In this document: piece by piece, positions 1 to 8,054 of the stretch
Position numbering within the stretch: the stretch's first letter is position 1
Layout: every line of letters begins with the position of its first letter
Source of the DNA: JAEXOD01 sp963663265
GTDB taxonomy: Bacteria > Bacteroidota > Ignavibacteria > Ignavibacteriales > Melioribacteraceae
NCBI GenBank assembly: GCA_963663265.2
Contig: CAXXXM010000002.1
Span: forward strand, 1,302,001 to 1,366,000
Direction: 5' to 3'
Length of the DNA stretch: 64,000 nucleotides
Translations under genes and position numbers: made by a program
The notes under the pieces: model-generated
What the model saw: only the letters and a program-made list of their open reading frames with translations
Database searches by the model: none
Told to the model about the DNA's origin: nothing

Positions 1-984
1 AAAACGGGTTTTGAGTTACGAGAAGCTTTTATGACTTATAGCAATGATGAATGGGAATTTAAAATTGGCAGGCAAATTATTATTTGGGGAATTGCTGATG
101 CAGTTAGAATAACTGATATTGTTTCCCCAATGGATTATACAGAATTTTTAGCTCAAGATTATGATGATATCAGGGTTCCGGTTAATGCATTACGAACTAA
201 ATATTCAAATTCATTTTTTAATTTAGAAGTCGTAATAATTCCGGTTTCAAATTACTTTGTATTACCAATCGATAAAAATAATCCATGGAATATTGCAAAC
301 AATATAGCAGACGAATGCCTTTTTAATCTGGACAAAAAGCCCGAACAAAATTTAAAAAATTTAGAATTTGGTGGTCGAATTGCTTTTTATTTAAGTGGAA
401 TTGATTTTTCCGTTTCTATACTTAGAACTTGGAATAAAATGCCTGTTTTTATAAAAGAAGTTTCTGAGGATGATTATTCAGTTCTTTTAACCGGCATACA
501 CAAACGAATGACCATGTTAGGCGCTGATTTTTCATTTCCTATCGATAAGTTTGTAATACGTTGTGAAGTGGCTGAATATTTTAACGAAGTTCAAAGTCCC
601 ATTTTTAACAAATTATCCCTTAATAGTTCAACAAACAGTTTAATTGGTATCGATTGGTATCCGGGTGATGACTGGAATTTAGGAATACAATACTCACACA
701 AATATATTTCCGGTTCTCTTTCCGATGTAGATGATTATCGTAATACCGGAATGGGGACTGTCCGAATATCAAAAGACCTTTTTCGCAATACTTTAAGTAT
801 TTCTTCGTTTGTTTATGTTGATGTTGCTCAAGGTGATATTTACAACAGATTAAGTGCAGATTATTCACTCAATGATCAAATACATTTGATTTTAGGCTAT
901 GACCTTTTTTCCGGCTGTAATGGGATGTTTGCCATTTATAAAAACAATTCTGAATTATGGATTAAAGCAAAATATAATTTCTAA
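1..984 (+). CDS. Outer-membrane beta-barrel protein, DUF1302-like (5' truncated)
   Basis: The reading frame is open from the first base of the window, so the gene begins upstream and only about the last 327 codons are here. An internal Met at base 31 is not a convincing start. The fragment begins in a block reading GRQIIIWG, followed by DIVSPMDYTEFLAQDYDDIR. I associate this with DUF1302/porin-like outer-membrane barrels of spirochaetes and the FCB group. The rest alternates short polar and hydrophobic stretches as in beta-strands, and the protein ends in aromatic YNF, typical of a barrel's last strand. It is probably an outer-membrane channel or a structural barrel. Substrate unknown. gpmA follows after 19 bases. 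Confidence 0.6.
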   Translation, partial: KTGFELREAFMTYSNDEWEFKIGRQIIIWGIADAVRITDIVSPMDYTEFLAQDYDDIRVPVNALRTKYSNSFFNLEVVIIPVSNYFVLPIDKNNPWNIANNIADECLFNLDKKPEQNLKNLEFGGRIAFYLSGIDFSVSILRTWNKMPVFIKEVSEDDYSVLLTGIHKRMTMLGADFSFPIDKFVIRCEVAEYFNEVQSPIFNKLSLNSSTNSLIGIDWYPGDDWNLGIQYSHKYISGSLSDVDDYRNTGMGTVRISKDLFRNTLSISSFVYVDVAQGDIYNRLSADYSLNDQIHLILGYDLFSGCNGMFAIYKNNSELWIKAKYNF

Positions 985-1003
985 CAAATATAGGAAATAT
1001 CAA

Positions 1004-1756
1004 ATGAAAAAAATTGTTCTTTTGCGACACGGTGAAAGCGTTTGGAATTTGGAAAATCGTTTTACTGGTTGGACGGATGTTGATTTAAGCGAAAAAGGAA
1101 TTATCGAATCTATCCAAGCGGGAAAAACTTTACTTGATGCCAATATTCATTTTCAAAAAGCATATACTTCATTTTTAAAACGTGCAATAAAAACTTTAAA
1201 CTATGTATTAGACCAAATTGATGAAACTTGGATACCCGTTGAAAAAAGCTGGAGACTTAACGAAAAGCATTATGGCAGCTTGCAAGGGTTAAACAAAAGC
1301 GAAACGGCAAATATTTATGGTGAAGAACAAGTTCACTTATGGCGAAGAAGTTTTGATATTGCACCTGCCCCCTTAGATGGTAATGACCTGCGTAACCCCA
1401 AATTAGACCCTCGTTATTCTTCAGTTACCGACAATTATCTGCCTCTTACCGAATCATTAAAAGAGGCTATTGAAAGAGTTATTCCCTTCTGGGAATGCAA
1501 TATCTTTCCCTCTTTAAATTATGCGGATAATATTCTTGTAGTTGCTCATGGAAATAGTTTGCGGGGAATTATTAAACATTTGAAAAATATTTCGGACAAA
1601 GAAATAACTTCATTAAATTTACCCACTGCTATACCTTATGTTTTTGAATTTAATGATAAATATAAATTAGTAAAAGATTATTTTTTAGGAGATCCCGATA
1701 CTATTAAAAAACTTATGGATGCCGTAGCTGCTCAAGGCAAATCTATTACAAAATAA
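1004..1756 (+). CDS. gpmA: 2,3-bisphosphoglycerate-dependent phosphoglycerate mutase
   Basis: Interconverts 3- and 2-phosphoglycerate in glycolysis/gluconeogenesis in the cytoplasm. The product is 250 residues, the normal size for the dPGM family. The catalytic LLRHGESVWN with the phosphorylated His9 is at the N-terminus, then FTGWTDVDLSEKG, the signature RLNEKHYGSLQGLNK near residue 85 and the second catalytic His in VVAHGNSLRG near residue 187. I chose the ATG at 1004 because the family starts MKK-IVLLRHGE; an upstream in-frame Met at 899 would add a tail lying inside the previous gene. The frame is intact and all recognised active-site blocks are present. A hairpin follows the stop. Confidence 0.95.
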   Translation: MKKIVLLRHGESVWNLENRFTGWTDVDLSEKGIIESIQAGKTLLDANIHFQKAYTSFLKRAIKTLNYVLDQIDETWIPVEKSWRLNEKHYGSLQGLNKSETANIYGEEQVHLWRRSFDIAPAPLDGNDLRNPKLDPRYSSVTDNYLPLTESLKEAIERVIPFWECNIFPSLNYADNILVVAHGNSLRGIIKHLKNISDKEITSLNLPTAIPYVFEFNDKYKLVKDYFLGDPDTIKKLMDAVAAQGKSITK

Positions 1757-1809
1757 TGTTAAACCTGCAACAAGAATACATTCTTATTGCATTTAACAGA
1801 ACTCCTAAA

Positions 1810-1850
1810 CAAGGTACTTAAATAGTCATTCTATTTTTGTACCTTGCTTT
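1810..1850 (+). terminator. Hairpin downstream of gpmA, possible intrinsic terminator
   Basis: Arms CAAGGTAC (1810-1817) and GTACCTTG (1839-1846) pair perfectly. Inside them AAATAG (1820-1825) pairs with CTATTT (1831-1836), with a TT/TT mismatch between the two helices. Only CTTT follows, so the U-tract is short. Confidence 0.5.
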
Positions 1851-1950
1851 AATATCATTATTTCAATCCGTAATCATTCAATCTTACCATTTATGGGGAT
1901 TCCCGAATTAAAAAATAGTAACAAATTGTGATTGAGTAAAACACCAAATA

Positions 1951-1966
1951 AAGATAAGTTTATCTT
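1951..1966. promoter_or_regulatory. Perfect palindrome, probable operator
   Basis: AAGATAAGTTTATCTT has two perfect 7-base arms around GT. It ends 23 bases before the ATG of the truncated cation-efflux gene, where a repressor would overlap the promoter or leader. The cognate regulator is not recognisable; a metal-responsive repressor would fit the gene, but that is inference. Confidence 0.4.
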
Positions 1967-1989
1967 AATAAAATTAAATTATATTAATA

Positions 1990-2355
1990 ATGCACCACCA
2001 TAATCAAAATATGATAGAGCCATACAAAATAAACTTATTTGGCAAACAATTACTAATGGTAACTGTTTTAAATTTATTAATTACCATTGTTCAAATAATT
2101 GGAGAAATTTTTTCCAACAGCTGGGCTTTACTCTCAGGTGCCCTACATAGTTTGGGTGATTACGGTGCATTATTTCTTGCTTACATAGCAAATAAAATCA
2201 GCCGTCGTAAATTATACATCTCAATTGAATATATTATGAAAATAGAGATTGAAGTAGAAATAATACTAATTAAAAGTTTTAACATTACGCACACCACTTT
2301 ACAATTTAGCTATTACTGTAATTACGATAACAAACAAATAATTGTGGGTGCTTAA
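1990..2355 (+). pseudogene. Cation diffusion facilitator with internal deletion
   Basis: The 121-residue frame looks like two ends of a CDF (CzcD/ZitB-type) metal exporter joined together. Residues 1-72 contain a His-rich start (MHHH), TM1 (LLMVTVLNLLITIVQIIG) and the conserved SNSWALLSGALHSLGD that leads into TM2. From about residue 80 the sequence becomes IEIEVEIILIKSF then ITHTTLQFSY, which resembles the cytoplasmic C-terminal domain (typically ITHTTLQFE). TM3-TM6 and most of the metal sites, about 180-200 residues of a normal ~300, are absent. The frame was kept across the junction, so a small protein may still be made, but it cannot form the usual six-helix transporter. Followed closely by flavodoxin. 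Confidence 0.7.
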
Positions 2356-2391
2356 CTAACTAAATAAACAAAATAAAATTTGGATTATATA

Positions 2392-2892
2392 ATGAAAGAT
2401 ACTGTTATTTTATATGGTACATCTACTGGCACTACTCAAGAGATTGCACAGCTTATTGCAACAAAACTAAATATAAATGATGTATATGATGTCGCAACTT
2501 TTTCTATTGAAAATATATACAAATATAAAAATTTGATTCTTGGTTCTCCAACATTAGGCTACGGTGATTTACAAGATGATTGGGAAGTTTTCCTTCCTCA
2601 ATTAGCCAAACAAGACTTAAATGAGAAAAACATTGCCTTATTTGGATTGGGTGATTGTGATTGTTATAACGATAGTTTTGTTAGTGCCATGGGTATAATA
2701 TACAACGCGTTACAAAATAAAGGAGCTAAATTTGTGGGTGAAGTTGATGCAGGGGAATATACTTTTACCGACTCAGAGGCATGTATTAATGGCAAATTTG
2801 TAGGATTGCCAATTGATGAAGAGAACGAAAGAATCAAAACAGAAGAAAGAGTTGATAACTGGCTGTCTTCTGTTAAACCATTTTTCGAATAA
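2392..2892 (+). CDS. fldA: Flavodoxin (long-chain FldA type)
   Basis: Small FMN electron carrier that substitutes for ferredoxin, typically when iron is short. The product is 166 residues. The FMN-phosphate loop is GTSTGTTQEIA near residue 8, the first flavin-stacking loop is GSPTLGYGDLQDDWE with Trp, and the second is GLGDCDCYNDSFVSAMG with Tyr. The insertion near the C-terminus that defines long-chain flavodoxins is present (TDSEACINGKFVGLPIDEEN). I prefer the ATG at 2392, giving MKDTVILYGTSTG, over an in-frame TTG 12 bases upstream. The methyltransferase gene follows by 31 bases. Partner reductases or oxidoreductases are not identifiable from the context. Confidence 0.9.
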   Translation: MKDTVILYGTSTGTTQEIAQLIATKLNINDVYDVATFSIENIYKYKNLILGSPTLGYGDLQDDWEVFLPQLAKQDLNEKNIALFGLGDCDCYNDSFVSAMGIIYNALQNKGAKFVGEVDAGEYTFTDSEACINGKFVGLPIDEENERIKTEERVDNWLSSVKPFFE

Positions 2893-2923
2893 ATAATTAT
2901 TAAACAATTTAATCTTAAATAAT

Positions 2924-3562
2924 ATGAATAAAAAAGGAACAGAATTTAAGGGTTTTTTCGGCGGAGCTAACTATAAACGGATCGCTTCAATTTTTGGAAT
3001 GAATACCGATTTTTATAAAAAAGGTGTTGGCAGCGAAAAACTTCAAAAAGGAATGAAAGCATTAGATTTAGGCTGCGGACCAGGAGCCTTATCCTTTGCT
3101 CTTGCAGAAAACGCTCATCCGGAATCAAACATTATCGGAATCGATATTTCTAACGACCAGCTAAATTATGCTTCTAATTGCTCCAAGTCGTTCGATTGTA
3201 ATATTGAATTCAAAAACTGTTCAATGGACGAGCTGCCTTTTAATACCGAATCATTTGATTTAGTTATGTCCTCAATGGCTCTTCATGAAACTCCTCCTAA
3301 CGTACGTCGCAAAGCTATAAATGAAACCGCAAGAGTATTAAAATCCGGAGGTAGATTTTTACTTATTGATTGGAGTAGACCCAAAATTGGATTATGGGGA
3401 GTGCTTTGGGCTCCTTTTGTTTCTTTTGGAAAGAACAACAAAGATAATTGGTATAACATTTATACTTCTTTATGTTTGGAATGTAACTTAATCTGTGTTG
3501 ACGATTCTTATATTTCTTCAATTGCACGAAGACAAGTATTTATTAAAAAAACAGAAAAATAA
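2924..3562 (+). CDS. Class I SAM-dependent methyltransferase
   Basis: 212 residues with the UbiE/Methyltransf_11 pattern. Motif I is ALDLGCGPGALSFAL (about residues 46-60), the acidic end of strand 2 is IIGIDISNDQL, and motif post-II/III is ESFDLVMSSMALHE, followed by RVLKSGGRFLLIDW. The first ~40 residues (FKGFFGGANYKRIASIFGM) resemble UbiE-like N-termini. The C-terminal third, LWGVLWAPFVSFG, is hydrophobic and may shape the substrate pocket. The substrate is not predictable; quinone, small-molecule or metalloid methylation are all possible. It is the last gene before a strong terminator, in line with flavodoxin. Confidence 0.8.
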   Translation: MNKKGTEFKGFFGGANYKRIASIFGMNTDFYKKGVGSEKLQKGMKALDLGCGPGALSFALAENAHPESNIIGIDISNDQLNYASNCSKSFDCNIEFKNCSMDELPFNTESFDLVMSSMALHETPPNVRRKAINETARVLKSGGRFLLIDWSRPKIGLWGVLWAPFVSFGKNNKDNWYNIYTSLCLECNLICVDDSYISSIARRQVFIKKTEK

Positions 3563-3618
3563 TTATGATTTATTAGTTTGTTGTTTGATTTGTCCAAGAA
3601 CTACTCCTTAGTTATATG

Positions 3619-3651
3619 CATGGTGCAGAACATGCACCATGTTTTTATTTT
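3619..3651 (+). terminator. Intrinsic terminator after the methyltransferase gene
   Basis: CATGGTGCA (3619-3627) pairs perfectly with TGCACCATG (3633-3641) around a GAACA loop and is followed by TTTTTATTTT. It closes the plus-strand group and overlaps the stop codon of the convergent activator gene. Confidence 0.85.
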
Positions 3652-5363
3652 AAATTATACTTCTTCATTTTACGCCACAAAGTTGACACATCAATCCCCA
3701 GCTCAGAGGCAGTTTTTTTCTTATTATTGTTATATTTTTTAAGCACCTTAACAATAACTTCCATTTCTGCATTTTTTATAAGACCGTTACCCAAATCCGG
3801 TTCAAAATTAACGCCAACTGTTAATCTATCTGGTAAATGTTCAATTTCTATTTTGTTTTTAGAACACAATATAAAACAGTGTTCAAGCACATTTTCAAGT
3901 TCTCTAATATTACCGGGCCATTTGTATTCGGCTAAAATTTTATAAGCATTTGACGAAATCCCCTCAATTGATTTGTTGAATTTTTTATTAAATGCACAAA
4001 TAAAATGGTCAACAAGTAAAGGCAAATCATCAAGCCTTTCTCTAAGTGGAGGTAAAGTAATATGCATCACATTTATTCTAAAATATAAGTCTTCTCTAAA
4101 TTTCCCATTTACAATTTCTGTTTCAAGGTTTTTATTAGTTGCAACAATAATTCTAACATCCATTGCAATTGGAGTTGTACTTCCTACTTTTTCAAACTGT
4201 CTTGTTTCAATAACACGTAAAAGTTTTGTTTGAATTACTGGCGAAATATCTCCTATTTCATCAAGGAATAACGTTCCGCCTTGAGCAAGTTCAAAGTGCC
4301 CTATTTTTGATTTAATTGCACCCGTAAACGCCCCAACTTCATGTCCAAATAACTCACTTTCAATTAACGATTCAGCAAAAGCACTACAATTTAGTGCTAC
4401 AAATGGGGCTTTTTTATCAGCACTTGCCAAATGAATTGCCCGAGCAACTAATTCTTTTCCCGTTCCGCTTTCGCCGGTTATTAAAACAGTACTTCTGGTT
4501 TGTGCAACACTTAAACACAAACTAAATACTTTTTCCATTTTTTTGCTTTTGCCTACAATATTTTCGAGGGAGTATTTTTCATTAATATGTTCTGATAAGT
4601 TTTTTATTTCCGATATATCAATAAATGTTTCTACTGCTCCAATTTTTGTGTTTTTATTGTCCAATAAAATTCCGGAATTCACTTTAATAGGAATCATCGT
4701 GTTGTTTTTTCTAAATATTGTTAATTCATTCCCCAAAGTTGCTTTTCCTTTACTTAAGGTTTGTTCCATATGACACCCATTTCGACAAATTGAAGCCCTA
4801 AATATTTTCCAACATTCCTTCCCTATTGCTTCTTCTTTTTTATATCCGGTAATATTTTCAGCTGATTTATTAAATGAAGTAATTATCCAATTATTATCAA
4901 TTGTAAAAGTTCCCTCTATATTACTATTAAAAATTGCTTCTAATTTGTTTCGCTCATTAACTAATTGATTTGTCTTTTTCTCCAACTCTTTTGCAAGCAA
5001 AATCATTTCTTCCGTATCTCTAAAAACAACCACTACACCAATTATATTATCTTTCCCCTTAACAACTGGAGTTACAGAGGCTAAAACATTTTTTACATAT
5101 CCATCTTTACAATTAAGTTTTATTGATAAATTTGAAAAAGTCTGCCCGCTATTTAATGCTAATTTAATAAATTCATCATTATTAGAATTACGAAATAGTA
5201 TTTCACATTTCTTGTTTATAATATCTTTTTCCATAAATCCGGTTATTCTTTCGGCTGCTTCATTTGACGAAACAATTATGCAATTTGGGCTGACCACAAC
5301 AATCCCGTCTGGCATTATTAGATTTTCTAAATTGGCATCTAATTCATAATTAAGACTTTTCAT
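3645..5363 (-). CDS. PAS-PAS sigma-54-dependent transcriptional activator (ORP-locus regulator)
   Basis: 572-residue enhancer-binding protein. PAS 1 spans residues ~10-118, a short coiled coil ~118-140, PAS 2 ~140-252, the AAA+ domain ~268-500 and a Fis-type HTH ~530-570. The AAA+ part is fully equipped: Walker A GESGTGKE (297-304), sigma-54 loop GAFTGA (344-349), Walker B TLFLDEIGD and FREDLYFR. PAS 2 carries Cys184, Cys193 and Cys197 in GKECWKIF..ICRNGC, a pattern suited to redox or metal sensing (inference). The gene lies back to back with the ORP-type operon, across a gap holding a sigma-54 promoter and two palindromes, so it is very probably that operon's activator. It parallels the sigma-54 regulator divergent to the Desulfovibrio orp operons. 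Confidence 0.9.
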   Translation of the reverse strand: MKSLNYELDANLENLIMPDGIVVVSPNCIIVSSNEAAERITGFMEKDIINKKCEILFRNSNNDEFIKLALNSGQTFSNLSIKLNCKDGYVKNVLASVTPVVKGKDNIIGVVVVFRDTEEMILLAKELEKKTNQLVNERNKLEAIFNSNIEGTFTIDNNWIITSFNKSAENITGYKKEEAIGKECWKIFRASICRNGCHMEQTLSKGKATLGNELTIFRKNNTMIPIKVNSGILLDNKNTKIGAVETFIDISEIKNLSEHINEKYSLENIVGKSKKMEKVFSLCLSVAQTRSTVLITGESGTGKELVARAIHLASADKKAPFVALNCSAFAESLIESELFGHEVGAFTGAIKSKIGHFELAQGGTLFLDEIGDISPVIQTKLLRVIETRQFEKVGSTTPIAMDVRIIVATNKNLETEIVNGKFREDLYFRINVMHITLPPLRERLDDLPLLVDHFICAFNKKFNKSIEGISSNAYKILAEYKWPGNIRELENVLEHCFILCSKNKIEIEHLPDRLTVGVNFEPDLGNGLIKNAEMEVIVKVLKKYNNNKKKTASELGIDVSTLWRKMKKYNLK

Positions 5364-5401
5364 AACTTATCCATTTTTTAACATTTAAACTTAACATAAG
5401 A

Positions 5402-5446
5402 ATTGCACAAATGCAATACTTAAACAAATAATTGCATTTACGCAAT
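5402..5446. promoter_or_regulatory. Two palindromic upstream activator sites
   Basis: ATTGCACAAATGCAAT (5402-5417) and ATTGCATTTACGCAAT (5431-5446) share the form ATTGC-N6-GCAAT, with centres 29 bases apart, roughly three helical turns. They lie about 70-100 bases upstream of the sigma-54 promoter, the usual position for enhancer sites of a Fis-HTH activator. The divergent activator gene is the obvious candidate to bind them, and could regulate itself from the same sites. Confidence 0.8.
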
Positions 5447-5489
5447 GCTATATAATCAAAAAACACGCAAATACCTGCTATTTTTGAAC

Positions 5490-5504
5490 GGCACAACTTT
5501 TGCA
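5490..5504 (+). promoter_or_regulatory. Sigma-54 (-24/-12) promoter
   Basis: GGCACAACTTTTGCA matches the sigma-54 consensus GGCAC-N5-TTGCA. The invariant GG (5490-5491) and GC (5502-5503) are separated by exactly ten bases. Transcription would begin near 5515, leaving a leader of about 25 bases before the ATG at 5541. rpoN is encoded at 35-37 kb in the same window. Confidence 0.88.
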
Positions 5505-5540
5505 CGTTATTAGTATCAACTAAAAAATAATGGTAGTAAT

Positions 5541-6884
5541 ATGAGAAACTATGATGTTGTAATTATTGGCGGCGGTCCAGCCGGAGTAGCTTGTGCAATT
5601 TCTGCAAAAAGTTCTTACCCTGATAAAAGTATTGTTTTGGTAAGAAAAGAAGAAAAACCGATGATCCCTTGTGGAATTCCCTATATAATTAACACCTTAA
5701 ATAATGTTGATGAAAACATTCTACCCGATAATCCCTTAATTGCTAACAATGTTGATATAATTCATTCTGAAGTTTTAGAAAAAGGTGATTACACTATAAC
5801 TTTAAAAAATGAAGAAATAATTGGTTATAAAAAACTTGTTTTGGCAACAGGTTCAAAAGCTGCAATGCCAAACATTGACGGAATAAATAAGGATGGAGTT
5901 TATTTAGTAAAAAAAGATAGAGATTATCTTATTGGATTTAAAGAAGCTATTGCTAAAGCTAACGATATAGTGGTGTTAGGTGGCGGTTACATTGGCGTTG
6001 AAGTAACCGATGAATTAGTACGTGCAAATAAAAATGTTACAGTTATAGAAATGATGAACGACTTATTACCAACAATGGATTCGGAATTTGGAAATAAAGT
6101 TAAAGAGATACTTGTAAATAATGGTGCAGAAATCATCACAAATAAAAGCATAACAAAAGTTTTAGGCAATGGCACAATCACTTCAGTAGAATTAAGTGAT
6201 GGTTCTACTATTAAGTCCGATTTACTTATTGTATCATGCGGTTACAAACCCAATTTAGAAATTGCGAAGAATACTAATATCAGCTATAAAGAAGGATTAG
6301 GTATTATTGTTGATGACTACATGCGTACTAACGAAAAAGATGTTTTTGCAATTGGAGACTGTGCTGCAAAATATGACTACTTTACCGGAGATTACTCTAA
6401 TATTATGCTTGCTTCAACCGCAGTTGCAGAAGGTAGATTAGTTGGTGCTAATTTGTATTCAATTAAAGTTATAAGACAGTATCAAGGTGTGCTTGGTACT
6501 TTTTCCACAAAAATTGGAGATACTGCATTTGCTGTTAGCGGTATAACTGAAAGACGTGCAAAACTTAGAGATTTAGATTACATAGTAGGCGTTGCTAAAG
6601 CAGTTAACAGACACCCCGGTAAATTACCCGGTGCTAAAGAAATGACTGTAAAATTACTCTTTTCTACTTATTCGCATACCCTTATGGGATGCCAAATTAT
6701 GGGTGGAGATTCCTGCGGTGAATTAATCAATATGGTTTCTGTTATGATATTAAACAAAATGACTGATATTGATATAACTACATTGCAAATTGGAACTCAT
6801 CCTTTACTTACGGCTTCGCCGGTAGTTTATCCAATTATTAATGCCGCCGCCGATGCAATTAAACAACGAAACAAAAAACAATAA
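5541..6884 (+). CDS. FAD-dependent pyridine nucleotide-disulfide oxidoreductase (CoA-disulfide reductase/NADH oxidase type)
   Basis: 447 residues. The N-terminal FAD-binding GGGPAG lies at ~10-15, the NAD(P)H-binding GGGYIGVE near 148-155 and the second FAD contact in DVFAIGDCA near 270. Cys44 stands in MIPCGIPY as the single redox cysteine of the CoADR/NADH oxidase/peroxidase branch. The C-terminal dimerisation domain, with KLLFSTYSHTLMGCQIMGG, is complete. Known relatives reduce CoA disulfide, O2 or polysulfide with NAD(P)H. It is the first gene of the sigma-54 operon, so here it may feed or protect the iron-sulfur/ORP proteins downstream; that is inference. The radical SAM gene follows after 18 bases. 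Confidence 0.88.
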   Translation: MRNYDVVIIGGGPAGVACAISAKSSYPDKSIVLVRKEEKPMIPCGIPYIINTLNNVDENILPDNPLIANNVDIIHSEVLEKGDYTITLKNEEIIGYKKLVLATGSKAAMPNIDGINKDGVYLVKKDRDYLIGFKEAIAKANDIVVLGGGYIGVEVTDELVRANKNVTVIEMMNDLLPTMDSEFGNKVKEILVNNGAEIITNKSITKVLGNGTITSVELSDGSTIKSDLLIVSCGYKPNLEIAKNTNISYKEGLGIIVDDYMRTNEKDVFAIGDCAAKYDYFTGDYSNIMLASTAVAEGRLVGANLYSIKVIRQYQGVLGTFSTKIGDTAFAVSGITERRAKLRDLDYIVGVAKAVNRHPGKLPGAKEMTVKLLFSTYSHTLMGCQIMGGDSCGELINMVSVMILNKMTDIDITTLQIGTHPLLTASPVVYPIINAAADAIKQRNKKQ

Positions 6885-6902
6885 TAATAAACGACGAAAA
6901 AA

Positions 6903-7832
6903 ATGATTATTTATGGACCCGTACCCTCAAGAAGACTTGGAAGAAGTCTTGGTGTTAATAATATCCCTGCAAAACACTGCAGCTATTCATGTGTTTACTG
7001 CCAAGTTGGAAAAACAAACAACCTAACAATAAATAGACAAGAATTTTATAAGCCCAAAGACATTTATAATGAAGTAAAAAATAAAATTACTTTACTTGAG
7101 GAACGAAACGAAAAAATCGACTATATCTCGTTTGTACCTGATGGTGAACCCACTTTAGATATTAATTTACGAGAAACTATTGGGCTGTTAAAAGAATTTG
7201 GAATAAAAATAGCCGTAATTACAAATTCCACGCTGCTACATCTTAATGATGTTAGAGAAGATTTAGCTTTAGCAGACTGGGTATCTGTAAAAATAGATTC
7301 AACCTATAAAGATATATGGGAAAAAGTTAACAATCCTCACAAAGATATTAATTTTGAATTAATGCTTGATAGCATAACACGTTTTTCTGAGGAATATAAA
7401 GGAACATTAGTAACTGAAACAATGCTGGTTGGCGGAATAAATGACTGTGGATATTCGTTATACAAAACTGCTCAATTTATTAAAAATTTATTTCCCAAAA
7501 AAGTATATATGTTAGTTCCTATTAGACCTCCGGCAGACAAAATTAAAAAAGTCAGTAATGAGAATATTAAATTGGCTGTTGATATATACAGTTCGACTAA
7601 TAAAAATTTTGAATTAATAAATTATGCAGAAGATAACAATTTTTCTTTCGATAATAACATTGAAGAAGAACTTTTAAGCATCACTTCAGTACATCCAATG
7701 CGAAAAGATGCCATTAACCAGTTTTTAAACAAAGCTGGTGCTACGTGGGAAATTGTTGAACAATTAAAATCAAACAATAAAATAATTGAAATTTCTTACG
7801 AAGGAAATTTATTTTACAAAAACAATAATTAA
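6903..7832 (+). CDS. Radical SAM protein (COG0731-like)
   Basis: 309 residues. The opening YGPVPSRRLGRSLGVNN is the hallmark of a radical SAM family often found in anaerobes near NifX/ORP-like genes. The cluster motif is C26-x3-C30-x2-C33 (HCSYSCVYC). PDGEPTLD near residue 79 supplies the SAM-contacting glycine/glutamate block. The C-terminal ~70 residues look like a small winged-helix (VHPMRKDAINQFLNKAGATWE). Substrate unknown; the family is related to tRNA-wybutosine and activase-type enzymes without being either. Spacing of 18 and 11 bases to its neighbours indicates co-translation. In this operon it could modify or mature one of the ORP-type proteins (inference). Confidence 0.87.
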   Translation: MIIYGPVPSRRLGRSLGVNNIPAKHCSYSCVYCQVGKTNNLTINRQEFYKPKDIYNEVKNKITLLEERNEKIDYISFVPDGEPTLDINLRETIGLLKEFGIKIAVITNSTLLHLNDVREDLALADWVSVKIDSTYKDIWEKVNNPHKDINFELMLDSITRFSEEYKGTLVTETMLVGGINDCGYSLYKTAQFIKNLFPKKVYMLVPIRPPADKIKKVSNENIKLAVDIYSSTNKNFELINYAEDNNFSFDNNIEEELLSITSVHPMRKDAINQFLNKAGATWEIVEQLKSNNKIIEISYEGNLFYKNNN

Positions 7833-7843
7833 GAGGTAATAAT

Positions 7844-8050
7844 ATGCCAAATAGAGATGGAACGGGTCCTAATGGACAAGGTTCAATGAGTGGAAGAGGA
7901 AGAGGTAACTGCCAAAACAACTCAACAGTTAATAATTCTACTAACAATCCCATTATGGGAGTTGGTAAAGGTGGAAAGCCAAACGGTGGTGGAAAAGGAC
8001 GCTGTGCGGGGGGAAGAAATAAAGGAAAAAATCAAAATTTAAATAATTAA
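7844..8050 (+). CDS. Small Gly/Asn-rich DUF5320-like protein
   Basis: 68 residues beginning MPNRDGTGPNGQGSMSGRGRG, the characteristic start of DUF5320-type proteins that accompany NifX/ORP-like genes in many anaerobes. The rest is low-complexity Gly, Asn and Lys (GVGKGGKPNGGGKGRCAGG) with two cysteines, at residues 26 and 55. No fold or function is established to my knowledge; a flexible metal- or partner-binding role is a guess. AAGAGGTAATA immediately upstream is a good ribosome binding site. The stop is 4 bases before the next start. Confidence 0.8.
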   Translation: MPNRDGTGPNGQGSMSGRGRGNCQNNSTVNNSTNNPIMGVGKGGKPNGGGKGRCAGGRNKGKNQNLNN

Positions 8051-8054
8051 AATT

